64,000 bases of DNA from NCBI GenBank assembly GCA_964424105.1, contig CAYRHJ010000005.1, positions 1 to 64,000 on the forward strand, given 5' to 3'. A program made the translations under genes and the position numbers. The stretch comes from CAYRHJ01 sp964424105. GTDB lineage: Bacteria; Planctomycetota; Phycisphaerae; UBA1845. Below the pieces are notes generated by a model, which saw nothing but the letters and a program-made list of their open reading frames with translations, made no database searches and had not been told where the DNA came from. Position 1 is the first letter of the stretch, and each line of letters opens with the position of its first letter. Of this stretch, positions 55,579 through 63,935 are shown piece after piece.

Positions 55579-56301
55579 TCAGCGCCGCAGTCCCATCCCC
55601 AATAGAAAAACGGGACTCAAAATGCTCCACCAACCCACAATCGGCGTCATCTTCGTGTACCCCTCGCGCCGCGAAGGATAAATCTTCGTGCATGGAACTT
55701 CCCTGTGTGCATACCCCAGTTTCAAAACTTTCCACAACAGGTACACCTCCAGCCCATACCCATCCAGCCAACGTTGGCTCAAGTCGATGCGCGGGTCATT
55801 CAATAATGACAATCGAAACGCCCGAAACCCGTTCGTACTCTCCGTCAGCCGCTTGCCCACGAACCGACTCAATAGCCAAGGGTGAAACCGCGTAGCCCAC
55901 CGCCGGTACAGCGGCATGTCACCGCCCCAGCGACCCCCTGACATATGACGCGATCCCATCACCAGGTCCGCCCCCTCGTCACTGATGGGATCCAGCAGCC
56001 GGCCTATCTCCGATGGATCGTCCTTGTCGTTGCCCGCGATGAACACCGCGACGTCGAATCCACGCTCCCGCCCACACCGGATCCCTTCGCGAAGCGCCGC
56101 CCCAACGCCCATCACCCGGCCCAGCGACAAGACTTCGGCACCTTCCGAACGAGCCTCAGCCGCCGTTGCATCCGTCGAACCGTCATCGATCACCAGAAGC
56201 GTGTCCACGATCCCGCGATCGACACGCCGGACCACTCGGCCAATCTTGCCGGACTCGTTGTAGGCCGGCACCAACGCCAGGATGTGATTCCCCTTGTACA
56301 T
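55579..56301 (-). CDS. Family 2 glycosyltransferase
   Basis: 240 aa from ATG 56301. LALVPAYNESGKIGRVV and TLLVIDDGSTDATAAEA give the nucleotide-sugar fold. The second acidic motif reads AVFIAGNDKDDPSEIGRLLD, where relatives usually have DADGQHDP. GSRHMSGGRW and NGFRAFR match polyprenyl-phosphate hexose transferases. It probably transfers a sugar to a lipid carrier in the glycan pathway of this locus. Confidence 0.82.
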   Translation of the reverse strand: MYKGNHILALVPAYNESGKIGRVVRRVDRGIVDTLLVIDDGSTDATAAEARSEGAEVLSLGRVMGVGAALREGIRCGRERGFDVAVFIAGNDKDDPSEIGRLLDPISDEGADLVMGSRHMSGGRWGGDMPLYRRWATRFHPWLLSRFVGKRLTESTNGFRAFRLSLLNDPRIDLSQRWLDGYGLEVYLLWKVLKLGYAHREVPCTKIYPSRREGYTKMTPIVGWWSILSPVFLLGMGLRR

Positions 56302-56383
56302 CCCCAGACGATCTCCACTCCTGTGCGACCGAATCTGTCACCATGCGAGAGACCGAAGTAGCGCCTAGAACGCCTGACAATTT

Positions 56384-56590
56384 CAGAGCCGCGACCCTGG
56401 ACGCGACCAAGGCGGGAGCGTCCAGTATGGCAAACGGACGACGCAGTCCATGGCACCCGAACCGCGCCACTACCTCCAGAAACCACCTATTCAGGGAGCG
56501 GTCTTCCGTTCCGCCACTTTACGAGCCGCGATCGCAAAGCGAGCGGTCTACCTTTCCATTCGAACGACAGGTCGGCCTCTGCGTTAGGCG
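56384..56590 (+). repeat. Family B repeat, long form plus short form
   Basis: A long copy (CAGAGCCGCGACCCTGGACG...GGGAGCGGTC) is followed by a short copy (ACGAGCCGCGATCGCAAAGC) and the trailer CGAACGACAGGTCGGC...GCGTTAGGCGC shared with 32481-32640. Confidence 0.87.
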
Positions 56591-56692
56591 CTCTTAATTT
56601 TTTCCCAGCGTTGAAATTATCGGATTCTACGTCAAGCCACTTTCGATCCCCGCAGTACACCGGCCAGACTTGATGACCACCCCGCCGCCTCC

Positions 56693-56776
56693 GTCATTCC
56701 GGCGACCGCCGGAATCCAGTCCGTCATCCGTGTTTCACCCGCCCGTTCACGAGCCGCGAGCGCAAAGCGAGCGGTC
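56693..56776 (+). repeat. Compound repeat: family A hairpin, linker, family B
   Basis: The family A copy 56693-56719, the linker containing GTTTCACCCGCCCGTTCACG, and the short family B copy 56749-56776 match the junction at 32425-32500. Confidence 0.85.
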
Positions 56777-56811
56777 TTCGACGCATCGTGACCCCCCGAC
56801 CGCCTCCATCC

Positions 56812-56838
56812 GTCATTCCGGCGAACGCCGGAATCCAG
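56812..56838 (+). repeat. Family A palindromic repeat
   Basis: GTCATTCCGGCG-aac-GCCGGAATCCAG. Confidence 0.9.
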
Positions 56839-56888
56839 AACCCCATCCCTCGCCAATGTGCCAAGCAGAATCATGTCACCTTCGAACG

Positions 56889-57530
56889 TCACAAAACGGT
56901 TATCGGGCCTGCCGCAATCGAGACTGACCCGACCCGCCTGATTTCATCACCGTCAGCTTCATATTTCGTTTGACATGACCCGCAGCAAAACGAGTTCGCA
57001 AGTCTTGTCAGTTTGCGACCACACTCGCACGCCCAACCCACCTGCCGCGCCGGATTCCCCACGACCAGTCCATGATTCAGAACGTCTCTCGTAACCACCG
57101 CTCCCGCACCGACGACGGCGAAATCACCGATCGACAGGCCGCAAAGTATGACTGCACCCGCCCCGATCGATGCTCCCCTTCCAACGTTGGTTCGCTCGAA
57201 CCAATGGGCTTCATTCTGGTAACGGTCCGCCATCGCGGGGTTGCGCGGACTCCGCGGATTTCGATCATTAGTGAAAACGACGCCCGGTCCGATAAACACG
57301 TCATCCATGATCGAAACGCCGCGCCAAATGAGCGCGCCGTTCTTGATGGTGACGCGGTTACCAACGCTGGCGCCTTCCTCGATGAAACTGTGACCCCCGA
57401 TATTGCACTGGGAACCAATTTTCGCGCCATGCATGACATGGGCGAACGCCCACACCCGACAGCCGGGACCAATCAGCTCCGTTTCGCACAGGGCCTGTGG
57501 ATGAACATAGGTGCCGTTCGCTTTGGACAT
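56889..57530 (-). CDS. Left-handed beta-helix N-acetyltransferase (WbpD-like) with zinc-ribbon tail
   Basis: 213 aa. Hexapeptide repeats form the beta-helix (VWAFAHVMHGAKIGSQCNIG, VTIKNGALIWRGVSIMDDVF, ASIGAGAVILCGLSIGDFAV, GAGAVVTRDVL). FIGPGVVFTNDRNPRSPR is typical of WbpD/WlbB, which acetylate UDP-3-amino sugars made by WbpE. A C-terminal extension CECGRKLTR...FCCGSCQTKYE looks like a zinc ribbon, a frequent variant of this group. With the dehydrogenase and aminotransferase at 54-55 kb it completes a three-step route. Divergent from truD. Confidence 0.85.
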   Translation of the reverse strand: MSKANGTYVHPQALCETELIGPGCRVWAFAHVMHGAKIGSQCNIGGHSFIEEGASVGNRVTIKNGALIWRGVSIMDDVFIGPGVVFTNDRNPRSPRNPAMADRYQNEAHWFERTNVGRGASIGAGAVILCGLSIGDFAVVGAGAVVTRDVLNHGLVVGNPARQVGWACECGRKLTRLANSFCCGSCQTKYEADGDEIRRVGSVSIAAGPITVL

Positions 57531-57655
57531 TGAAACAGCCTATCCACGTACAATCGCCTGCCACGAATCGCTGCGCGAATCGCTGCGCGAAACGCCGCGT
57601 GATCAGCGATGTGCCGGACCTTTCGTTCGGCCTAGCCTGCACTTACACTAGGGCG

Positions 57656-58921
57656 ATGATTCCGCTAACCGCCTTGCCCCCTGCGAATCCGTATCTCACG
57701 CCCGACATTCCAGGTATCGGCGGAACGATTAAGTCCACGCCGGAAGATTTTCTCGTCGAAGAAACTCCGCTTTATCAGCCATGCGGCGCGGGTACGCACA
57801 CTTACCTGGTCGTTGAAAAACGTGGAATGACCACACGTGACGTAGCCCGAAAAATCGCCGACGCACTCGGTAAACCAGCCCGCGACGTGGGATTCGCCGG
57901 TCTGAAAGACGCCCAGGCTGTGACGCGCCAGCTTTTCAGTATTGAGCACGTCGATCCTGGCAAGGTGAAAGACCTATCCATTCCGGGATTGCGGGTCATC
58001 AGCGTCGATCAGCACACCAACAAGCTGAAAATCGGGCATCTCGCAGGTAATCGGTTTGAAATCCGCATTCGAGACGCTCGCAGTGATTTATTGGATTGCG
58101 CGCAGAAATGTCTGGACGTACTCGATCGCCGCGGGCTTCCCAATTATTTTGGTGAACAAAGGTTCGGCGCACGCGGTGACAACGCCATCGTCGGCCGACA
58201 CGCTTTTTCGGGTGAATATGGCGAGGCCCTGGCTCACATACTCGGGCGACCGGGACCGGCGGACAGCAAACGGGTTGCAGAGGCTCGCCGGTGTTACGAC
58301 GTGGGTGATTTCAGTCAAGCCGCAAAAACTTGGCCCGGATCCCACCATCTTCCGCGGCGTGTTTGCAAATCGCTGGCTCGGTCCAACGGAAACCACAAGA
58401 CCGCGTGGCGGGCCATCGATCGGCGCATGCAGTCGTTCTATCTTTCCGCTTTTCAAAGCGAGCTTTTTAATCGCGTGCTGACCGACCGCATTCAAACCAT
58501 CGACCGCCTGGAAAACGGAGACTTCGCCTGGAAACATGCCAACGGCGCCTGCTTTCATGTCGCCGATGCCGCCACCGAACAACCGCGATGCGAGGCTATG
58601 GAGATTTCGCCAACCGGGCCACTTTTCGGCACGCGAATGACCTGGCCTTCGGGGTTGCCCGAGCGACGAGAGCTTGACGTGTTATCGAGCGTCGGACTGA
58701 CTCCCGACTCCATGCGTGAATCAGTCGGCGAATCGCTGACCGGCGGTCGACGTCCACTGCGCGTGCCCATTGAATCACCGACCCTGGATCTCGGTCGGGA
58801 CGAACGGGGATCGTACGTGCTGTTGAAATTCGGCCTGCCGCCGGGCAGTTACGCGACCTGCGTGGTTCGTGAAATCTGCAAGACAGACGATGAATCGATC
58901 ACGTCAGCGAATATAGGGTGA
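57656..58921 (+). CDS. truD: tRNA pseudouridine(13) synthase TruD
   Basis: 421 aa from ATG 57656 (MIPLTALPPANPYLTPDIPG). The frame reads back to 57497, but that would overlap the divergent acetyltransferase gene. TruD isomerises U13 in tRNA-Glu. Family motifs are TPEDFLVEE, GFAGLKDAQAVTRQLFS (catalytic Asp), GNRFEIRIR, LPNYFGEQRFG and MQSFYLSAFQSELFNRVL. Its last 23 bases overlap the convergent gene at 58899. Confidence 0.93.
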   Translation: MIPLTALPPANPYLTPDIPGIGGTIKSTPEDFLVEETPLYQPCGAGTHTYLVVEKRGMTTRDVARKIADALGKPARDVGFAGLKDAQAVTRQLFSIEHVDPGKVKDLSIPGLRVISVDQHTNKLKIGHLAGNRFEIRIRDARSDLLDCAQKCLDVLDRRGLPNYFGEQRFGARGDNAIVGRHAFSGEYGEALAHILGRPGPADSKRVAEARRCYDVGDFSQAAKTWPGSHHLPRRVCKSLARSNGNHKTAWRAIDRRMQSFYLSAFQSELFNRVLTDRIQTIDRLENGDFAWKHANGACFHVADAATEQPRCEAMEISPTGPLFGTRMTWPSGLPERRELDVLSSVGLTPDSMRESVGESLTGGRRPLRVPIESPTLDLGRDERGSYVLLKFGLPPGSYATCVVREICKTDDESITSANIG

Positions 58922-59942
58922 TGGAGCAGGCGGCGACCAACAACGCCAATCCCACCCAAGCCAACTTCTGCCGCATGCCAAGACCGACAAAAGCAAAAAC
59001 CTCATCCAGACGATCCAGAATTCCAGCCAACATGGTCGTCGTGGACCACAACGCTGCCTGCCCACGCGCTAGCATGATGCGCCATCGATTCGATGGGCCG
59101 GCGTTGACCATGGTCGGCGGATCGGGTGGCCCATGTCCTTTGGACGTGGGGGAGCCGATGATGGTCTCCGTCGGACGATCAGGCTTGCCCTCGGCGCCGG
59201 ACACATTCTCGTTTGCGGACTGTGGCAGAACGCCTGATTGGGCTGGCGGAGGACCGCTCCCTGACGGTCGCGGCTCTGACGGAAGCGTTTGCTGATTGGT
59301 ACTGTCAATGTGCCCTAAACTGTGTTGGCGTGAATCCGCGTCGAGTGCTGGGTCGGACCGGAACTCGTCGGGAAACGGTTCAGGCTGATCCTCTTCGTCC
59401 GACGAACTCTGGATTCCGGCGTTCGCCGGAATGATGTAGGCAGGGGCATCATCTGCCTGCGAATAATTCATTGCCGGCGGATGATTCGCCGGCGGCGGAT
59501 GATTCGCCGGCGGATGATTCGCTGGCGGCGGTTGATTTTCTGCCTGCGGGCGATTTTCTACCTGCGGATGATGATCGGATGGTTCATCGCGGGATTCGTG
59601 ATTGATTGACTCCGCGGAGCCGGGTGGCCCATCTCCTTGGGAGGTGGGGGAGCCGATGATTGGGGCCGCCGGTTCGTCATCCTCATGGGCGGGTTTGACC
59701 CCGCGCAGCAACTCCGCCACTCGATCGAGTTGGGAATCCACCTCGTTTTCGCCTCGATCTGCGTGCGAAAGCGCCCTTTCGGATCGGTCCGCAGCCCCTT
59801 GGCCCGCGGTTCCGACCTGGTGTTCGATCTGCTTTCCCAAGTCGGCAGCCTCAGCCAAGATTCGATTGATCTCCGCCTCGCTGCTGGGAGCGTCGTCCGT
59901 TCCGTGCAGGTGATCTGGTGGTTCGGATTCGTTGTCTGGCAT
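58899..59942 (-). CDS. Disordered, repeat-bearing protein with C-terminal membrane anchor
   Basis: 347 aa. Residues 1-85 are acidic and helical (AEINRILAEAADLGKQIE). Residues about 90-275 look disordered and Pro-rich (QPPPANHPPANHPPPANHP). In this stretch the DNA contains in-frame copies of intergenic repeats: family C at 59123-59164 and 59621-59662 (IIGSPTSKGHGPP, IIGSPTSQGDGPP), family A at 59409-59434 (AYIIPANAGIQ) and family B at 59251-59278 (EPRPSGSGPP). The C-terminus has a helical segment and a TM (LAWVGLALLVAACSITLYSL). The intact frame, start ATG and anchor suggest a real gene; function unknown. Confidence 0.65.
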   Translation of the reverse strand: MPDNESEPPDHLHGTDDAPSSEAEINRILAEAADLGKQIEHQVGTAGQGAADRSERALSHADRGENEVDSQLDRVAELLRGVKPAHEDDEPAAPIIGSPTSQGDGPPGSAESINHESRDEPSDHHPQVENRPQAENQPPPANHPPANHPPPANHPPAMNYSQADDAPAYIIPANAGIQSSSDEEDQPEPFPDEFRSDPALDADSRQHSLGHIDSTNQQTLPSEPRPSGSGPPPAQSGVLPQSANENVSGAEGKPDRPTETIIGSPTSKGHGPPDPPTMVNAGPSNRWRIMLARGQAALWSTTTMLAGILDRLDEVFAFVGLGMRQKLAWVGLALLVAACSITLYSLT

Positions 59943-60288
59943 TCTTGGTTACCCCGTGCTGGCCGCCTGTATCATCGGTGCACCGCAATCGAAACTCCAA
60001 CCAAGCCGCGTCGAGTAAAACCGGCGGGTGAAACCCGCACTACGGACTCGCCAACGGGCGGCCCTGTCTGCCGACAGGCGGGCATGATGGGCGTTCTGGA
60101 TTCCGGCTTTCGCCGGAATGACGGAATGGGCCACGGTGAAAGAAGGCGTCAGCGTGGCGTCGTCGGCCAACGCCGGCGGGTGAAACCGGCGGCTGAAACC
60201 CCCTACCAACCAACCAAGCCGTGCCGGGTCCACCCACGGCGGGGGTGTAGCCGCTTGTGCCGCGTTCGGTGACGGGCATAATAATTTC
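59943..60288. other. Intergenic region with repeats
   Basis: About 345 bases upstream of rsmE. It has a family A copy (60096-60122), a CTGCCGACAGGCGGGC palindrome (60067-60083), and several CGGCGGGTGAAACC/CGGCGGCTGAAACC units (60020-60205). No gene seen. Confidence 0.55.
60096..60122 (-). repeat. Family A palindromic repeat
   Basis: Plus strand reads CTGGATTCCGGC-ttt-CGCCGGAATGAC, the minus orientation of family A. Confidence 0.9.
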
Positions 60289-61029
60289 ATGTCGGCCCCA
60301 CGCGTGTTTCACCAGCCCCTTTTACCGGGATTGGCAGCATTATCCGAAAACGAATCCCACCATCTGGCCAACGTCTTGCGAATGCGTCCCGGCCAAACCG
60401 TCACGCTGTTCGACGGCGCCGGCGGGGAGGCGAAGGCGACGTTCATCGACGCCGTTCGCAAGACGGTCAACGTGCGGATCGACACGGTCGAACATCGCCC
60501 GTTTTCGCCGACCATACGACTGACGCTGGCGGTGGCTTGGCCACGCGTACAGCGTCAAACTTTCATGATCGAGAAAACCACCGAACTGGGTGTATGGTCC
60601 ATCTGGCCCACGATTTTCGAGCGCAGCGTGGTGAAACCGCGGGCGAGTCATACGACGCGGTGGCTACGAACAGCCGTCGAAGCGTGCAAGCAGTGCGAAC
60701 GAACATCGCTGCCGCAAATCAATCCGCCCATGACGTTTAACGATACATTGGAGCACGCATCGGAATTCGATCAGGTGGTGATGGCCAGCCCGGATGATGA
60801 CGCTATTTCGATCATCGACTTGCTGACGCCGATGCTGGAAAAGCGCCGCGACGTGACCGCCGCACCCACGATGTTGGTTTGGATTGGCCCTGAAGGCGGA
60901 CTATCGCCGGTGGAAATGCAAGCGGCGGTTCAAGCCGGCGCCCGCCCCGCACGTCTGAACAGGAACATCTTGCGAATTGAAACCGCCGCCATCGCCGTGG
61001 CCGCCGTCATTGGTTCGTTCCGGCCTTGA
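60289..61029 (+). CDS. rsmE: 16S rRNA (uracil1498-N3)-methyltransferase RsmE
   Basis: 246 aa SPOUT methyltransferase for U1498 of 16S rRNA. It has an N-terminal PUA-like domain (RVFHQPLLPG, HHLANVLRMRPGQTVTLFDG) and the SPOUT core: FMIEKTTELGVWSIWPTIFE, WLRTAVEACKQCERT, VWIGPEGGLSPVE and the knot-forming NRNILRIETAAIAV. ATG 60289. Convergent with the copper ATPase gene. Confidence 0.94.
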   Translation: MSAPRVFHQPLLPGLAALSENESHHLANVLRMRPGQTVTLFDGAGGEAKATFIDAVRKTVNVRIDTVEHRPFSPTIRLTLAVAWPRVQRQTFMIEKTTELGVWSIWPTIFERSVVKPRASHTTRWLRTAVEACKQCERTSLPQINPPMTFNDTLEHASEFDQVVMASPDDDAISIIDLLTPMLEKRRDVTAAPTMLVWIGPEGGLSPVEMQAAVQAGARPARLNRNILRIETAAIAVAAVIGSFRP

Positions 61030-61070
61030 ATGATCCGCATCGCGCGAACATTTGATGTATGGGCACCGTG

Positions 61071-63338
61071 TTAATTCTTCAACCGCCGCCCCAGCCATAT
61101 GGAATTGAGCACCACGATCGTCGACGAAAGCATCATGGCCGCGGCGCCGGTGGCAGGATGAACGTAACCGGCGGCGGCCAGGGGAATCGCCACCGCGTTG
61201 TAGGCGAATGCCCAGAATAGGTTTTGCTTCATCACCCGCACGCTCCGGCGGGCGATGTCCACCGCGTCGGCGACAAGCCCCAACTCTTCGCCGAGCAGGG
61301 AAATGTCCGCGGCTTCGTTGGCGACATCCGTGCCGCTTGCAAATGCGATGCCGACGTGGGCAGCCTTCAAAGCCGGGGCGTGGTTGATGCCGTCACCGAC
61401 GAAAACCGGCGTACGCCCGCGATCGATTTCATCGCGAATGACCTTGACCTTGCCGGCTGGCAGTAGCCCGGAAAACACGTCCCGAATCGCGACAACTTCG
61501 GCCACCGCCTTCGCCCGGATTTCATGATCGCCGGTTACCATCGCGCAACGAACGCCCATTCGTTCCAAACGCTCGACGGTGTCACGTGCACCCGGTCGAA
61601 CTTGATCCGAAAGGGCTATCAATCCACACACCTTTCCATCAGCGGCCATCACAACGACGGACGCTCCGCTTCCCGCCATTGCGTCAAGCTGCTCCTGTAG
61701 CGGAGCCACGTTCACCCCGCGGCTCGCGGCAAACGCGACGCTTCCGATCATCGATGATTTCTGATCATGCTCGGCTGTGACTCCCATCCCCGGAACACTT
61801 TCAAACGAATCGGGGGCGGCCAATGACAATCCGCGACGTTGTGCTTCTTTCACGATGGCCCGTGCGAAGGGATGTTGCGAGAACTGTTCGAGACTCGCGG
61901 CCAACTGGAGCACGTCATCACGATCAGCGGTTTTGCCCCCGGTTGATACCGCGACAACGTTGACCACTTCCGGTTGGCCCAATGTCATCGTTCCGGTCTT
62001 GTCGAACAACACGGTGTCAACCACGGCCAACCGCTCCAGCGCCGAACCGTCCCGCACCAACACTCCTTTTCGAGCCGCCATTCCGCTCGCCACCATCACC
62101 GCGGTCGGCGTGGCCAAACCCATGGCACACGGACAGGCTACTACCAGCACGGCGATCGACGAAATCAAACCGCGGCCCCAGTCTCCGAACCCCAGACCCC
62201 ACGCCGCCGTGCTGGCGAGTGCGGCTAGAATCGCGAGCGGCACGAACACGCCCGCGACCCGATCCGCCAGACGCTGCCAATCCGTCTTGTTGGTTTGGGC
62301 CTGTTCAACGATGGCCAATATGTGTGCATAGGTCGTTTCGACTCCGACAGCCTGTGCGACGACGGTCAGCATGCCTTCACAAACGACGGTGCCCGCCTTG
62401 ACCGCGTCGCCCGGACCACGAGTGACCGGCACGGGTTCGCCCGTCAGGGCGCTTTCATCGATCGCCCCCGTTCCCGAAAGGATGTGTCCATCTACCGGCA
62501 CTACGGTGTCCGCGGGGACAATCAGCTCGTCGAGTCGCTGCACCATTTCGAGCGCGACGACTTCCCGCGCGTCGCCCCGTTTGCGAATAACCGTTTTGGG
62601 CAATCGCCTGGCCAATCCAACCAGGGCTTCGGCTGCTTCCCGTCTGGCCCGCGTTTCGAAAAATTTTCCGACGTTGACGAACGCCAGAATCATCGCGGCC
62701 GCGTGAAAATGAAACGCCGGTCCGCTGGGCATGAACAAGCTGACGCACCCGGCGACGAAAGCTGTGACGACGCCCATGGTAATCAGCAAGTCCATATTGG
62801 GAGTGCGAAACCACGCAGCCCGCAGCCCGCCGACCAGGATGGGCGCGCCGGCTGATGATCGGAGCAACATGGCGCATAACAATGCCTGCAACACTCGCCA
62901 CCAGACGTGCCCGCCGGCCAGATTGGATGCCAGCATGGGACCGAAATGTTCCAGCCCCACAATCGGCAAGGTCAACCCCACCGCCTGCACCATAGCCTGC
63001 CGCTGCTGTTGAAGCTGCACGCGATGATCGGCATCCAACCGGGACAGGGAATCGCCGCCGCGTGCGGCTTCGGCATCGAAGCCGGCTTCGCGAATCGCCC
63101 GCAAGAGCGCGCCCGTCGGCGACGCGTCGCTGCCCATCTCGACGGTGGCGATTTCCGTGGTCAGATTGACTCGCGCCCAACGGACCCCGGCGACGTCGTG
63201 CAACGCTCGTTCCACACGTGCGACACATCCGCCGCAGGTCATGCCTCGAACATGCAACTGAAGCGCACGCACCGCTGCATCAAGATCCGCATTCGGCGTT
63301 TCCATAATGACGTGACCTTCGATGGCTGATGTATCCAT
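61071..63338 (-). CDS. copA: Copper-type P1B ATPase
   Basis: About 755 aa. The long frame to 63530 is partly a family C repeat, so ATG 63338 (MDTSAIEGHV) or ATG 63305 is the start. It has a single N-terminal heavy-metal domain (GMTCGGCVARVERAL). Membrane region and P-type motifs follow: TGEPVPV (actuator), CPCAMGLATPTA (metal-binding CPC), DKTGTMT (phosphorylated Asp), HPFARAI, and the C-terminal MMLSSTIVVLNS. The hinge motif reads GDGINHAPAL; relatives have GDGINDAPAL, so the Mg-coordinating Asp is replaced by His. Likely Cu(I) export or delivery. Confidence 0.9.
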   Translation of the reverse strand: MDTSAIEGHVIMETPNADLDAAVRALQLHVRGMTCGGCVARVERALHDVAGVRWARVNLTTEIATVEMGSDASPTGALLRAIREAGFDAEAARGGDSLSRLDADHRVQLQQQRQAMVQAVGLTLPIVGLEHFGPMLASNLAGGHVWWRVLQALLCAMLLRSSAGAPILVGGLRAAWFRTPNMDLLITMGVVTAFVAGCVSLFMPSGPAFHFHAAAMILAFVNVGKFFETRARREAAEALVGLARRLPKTVIRKRGDAREVVALEMVQRLDELIVPADTVVPVDGHILSGTGAIDESALTGEPVPVTRGPGDAVKAGTVVCEGMLTVVAQAVGVETTYAHILAIVEQAQTNKTDWQRLADRVAGVFVPLAILAALASTAAWGLGFGDWGRGLISSIAVLVVACPCAMGLATPTAVMVASGMAARKGVLVRDGSALERLAVVDTVLFDKTGTMTLGQPEVVNVVAVSTGGKTADRDDVLQLAASLEQFSQHPFARAIVKEAQRRGLSLAAPDSFESVPGMGVTAEHDQKSSMIGSVAFAASRGVNVAPLQEQLDAMAGSGASVVVMAADGKVCGLIALSDQVRPGARDTVERLERMGVRCAMVTGDHEIRAKAVAEVVAIRDVFSGLLPAGKVKVIRDEIDRGRTPVFVGDGINHAPALKAAHVGIAFASGTDVANEAADISLLGEELGLVADAVDIARRSVRVMKQNLFWAFAYNAVAIPLAAAGYVHPATGAAAMMLSSTIVVLNSIWLGRRLKN

Positions 63339-63416
63339 TGACTTCAGAATTCCAGAAAACTCGGCGGCTCGCCCGACGGACAGCCACGCAATGGTTGAAC
63401 ACGGCTGCGCCCGTGG

Positions 63417-63458
63417 CGGGAGGCCCATGTCCTTCGGACATGGGGGAGCCGATGATGG
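63417..63458 (+). repeat. Family C hairpin
   Basis: GGGAGGCCCATGTCCTTCGG then ACATGGGGGAGCCGATGATG: stem CCCATGTCC/GGACATGGG. Confidence 0.88.
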
Positions 63459-63591
63459 TCTCTTTCGGCGAATCACGCTTCCGCCGCCGGGATCATATAC
63501 AGGCACTATGAAAGTGACCACGCGAGTCAATTCATGCTACCGCGCGGCGTGATAACCGTTCGATGCCAAACTGCACCCCTGCCCCTGGCCC

Positions 63592-63777
63592 GTCATTCCG
63601 GCGAACGCCGGAATCCAGAAGAACGCTGCCTGGACTCCGGCTTGCGCCGGAGTGACGATCGGGACGGTCCCGCTTCCGCCCGCATCCGTCATTCTAGCGA
63701 ACACCCGCATCCGTCATTCCGGCGAACGCCGGAATCCAGAAAAACGCTGCCTGGACTCCGGCTTGCGCCGGAGTGAC
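63592..63777. repeat. Tandem family A array
   Basis: An 87-base cassette occurs twice (about 63590-63676 and 63713-63800). Each has one hairpin GTCATTCCGGC-GCCGGAATCCAG, then AACGCTGC, then an inverted hairpin CTGGACTCCGG-CGCCGGAGTGAC and GATCGGGACGGTCCCGCTT. A degenerate copy lies between them. Confidence 0.85.
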
Positions 63778-63935
63778 GATCGGGACGGTCCCGCTTGCGC
63801 TACCATGGCAAGAAACTAAAACTGAAAGACCCTGCCCGTTCGAGGGCCGCGGCTCGAACATCTGCCGAATTGTTTCTACAATAGCGTGGCGTTGGACTGG
63901 GCGGCCGAGGCTCCGATTCGCAAGATGGGCGATTC

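Larger units (their letters stand above)
56302..56888. other. Repeat-rich intergenic region
   Basis: About 590 bases upstream of the GT2 and downstream of the acetyltransferase. More than half is repeats (56384-56590, 56693-56776, 56812-56838). No gene seen. Confidence 0.6.
63339..63935. other. Repeat-rich intergenic region
   Basis: About 600 bases between the divergent ATPase and nadE genes. It holds a family C hairpin (63417-63458) and a tandem family A array (63592-63777). The remaining sequence before nadE shows no recognisable gene. Confidence 0.6.

Noticed and set aside
53624..55681. 685-codon plus-strand ORF opposite the aminotransferase and dehydrogenase
   Set aside because: It spans two well-supported genes and repeats, and its translated end is repeat sequence; an antisense artefact.
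63592..63800. Tandem hairpins resembling a CRISPR array
   Set aside because: Units are palindromic with inverted partners and no unique spacers of constant length; they match the interspersed family A instead.
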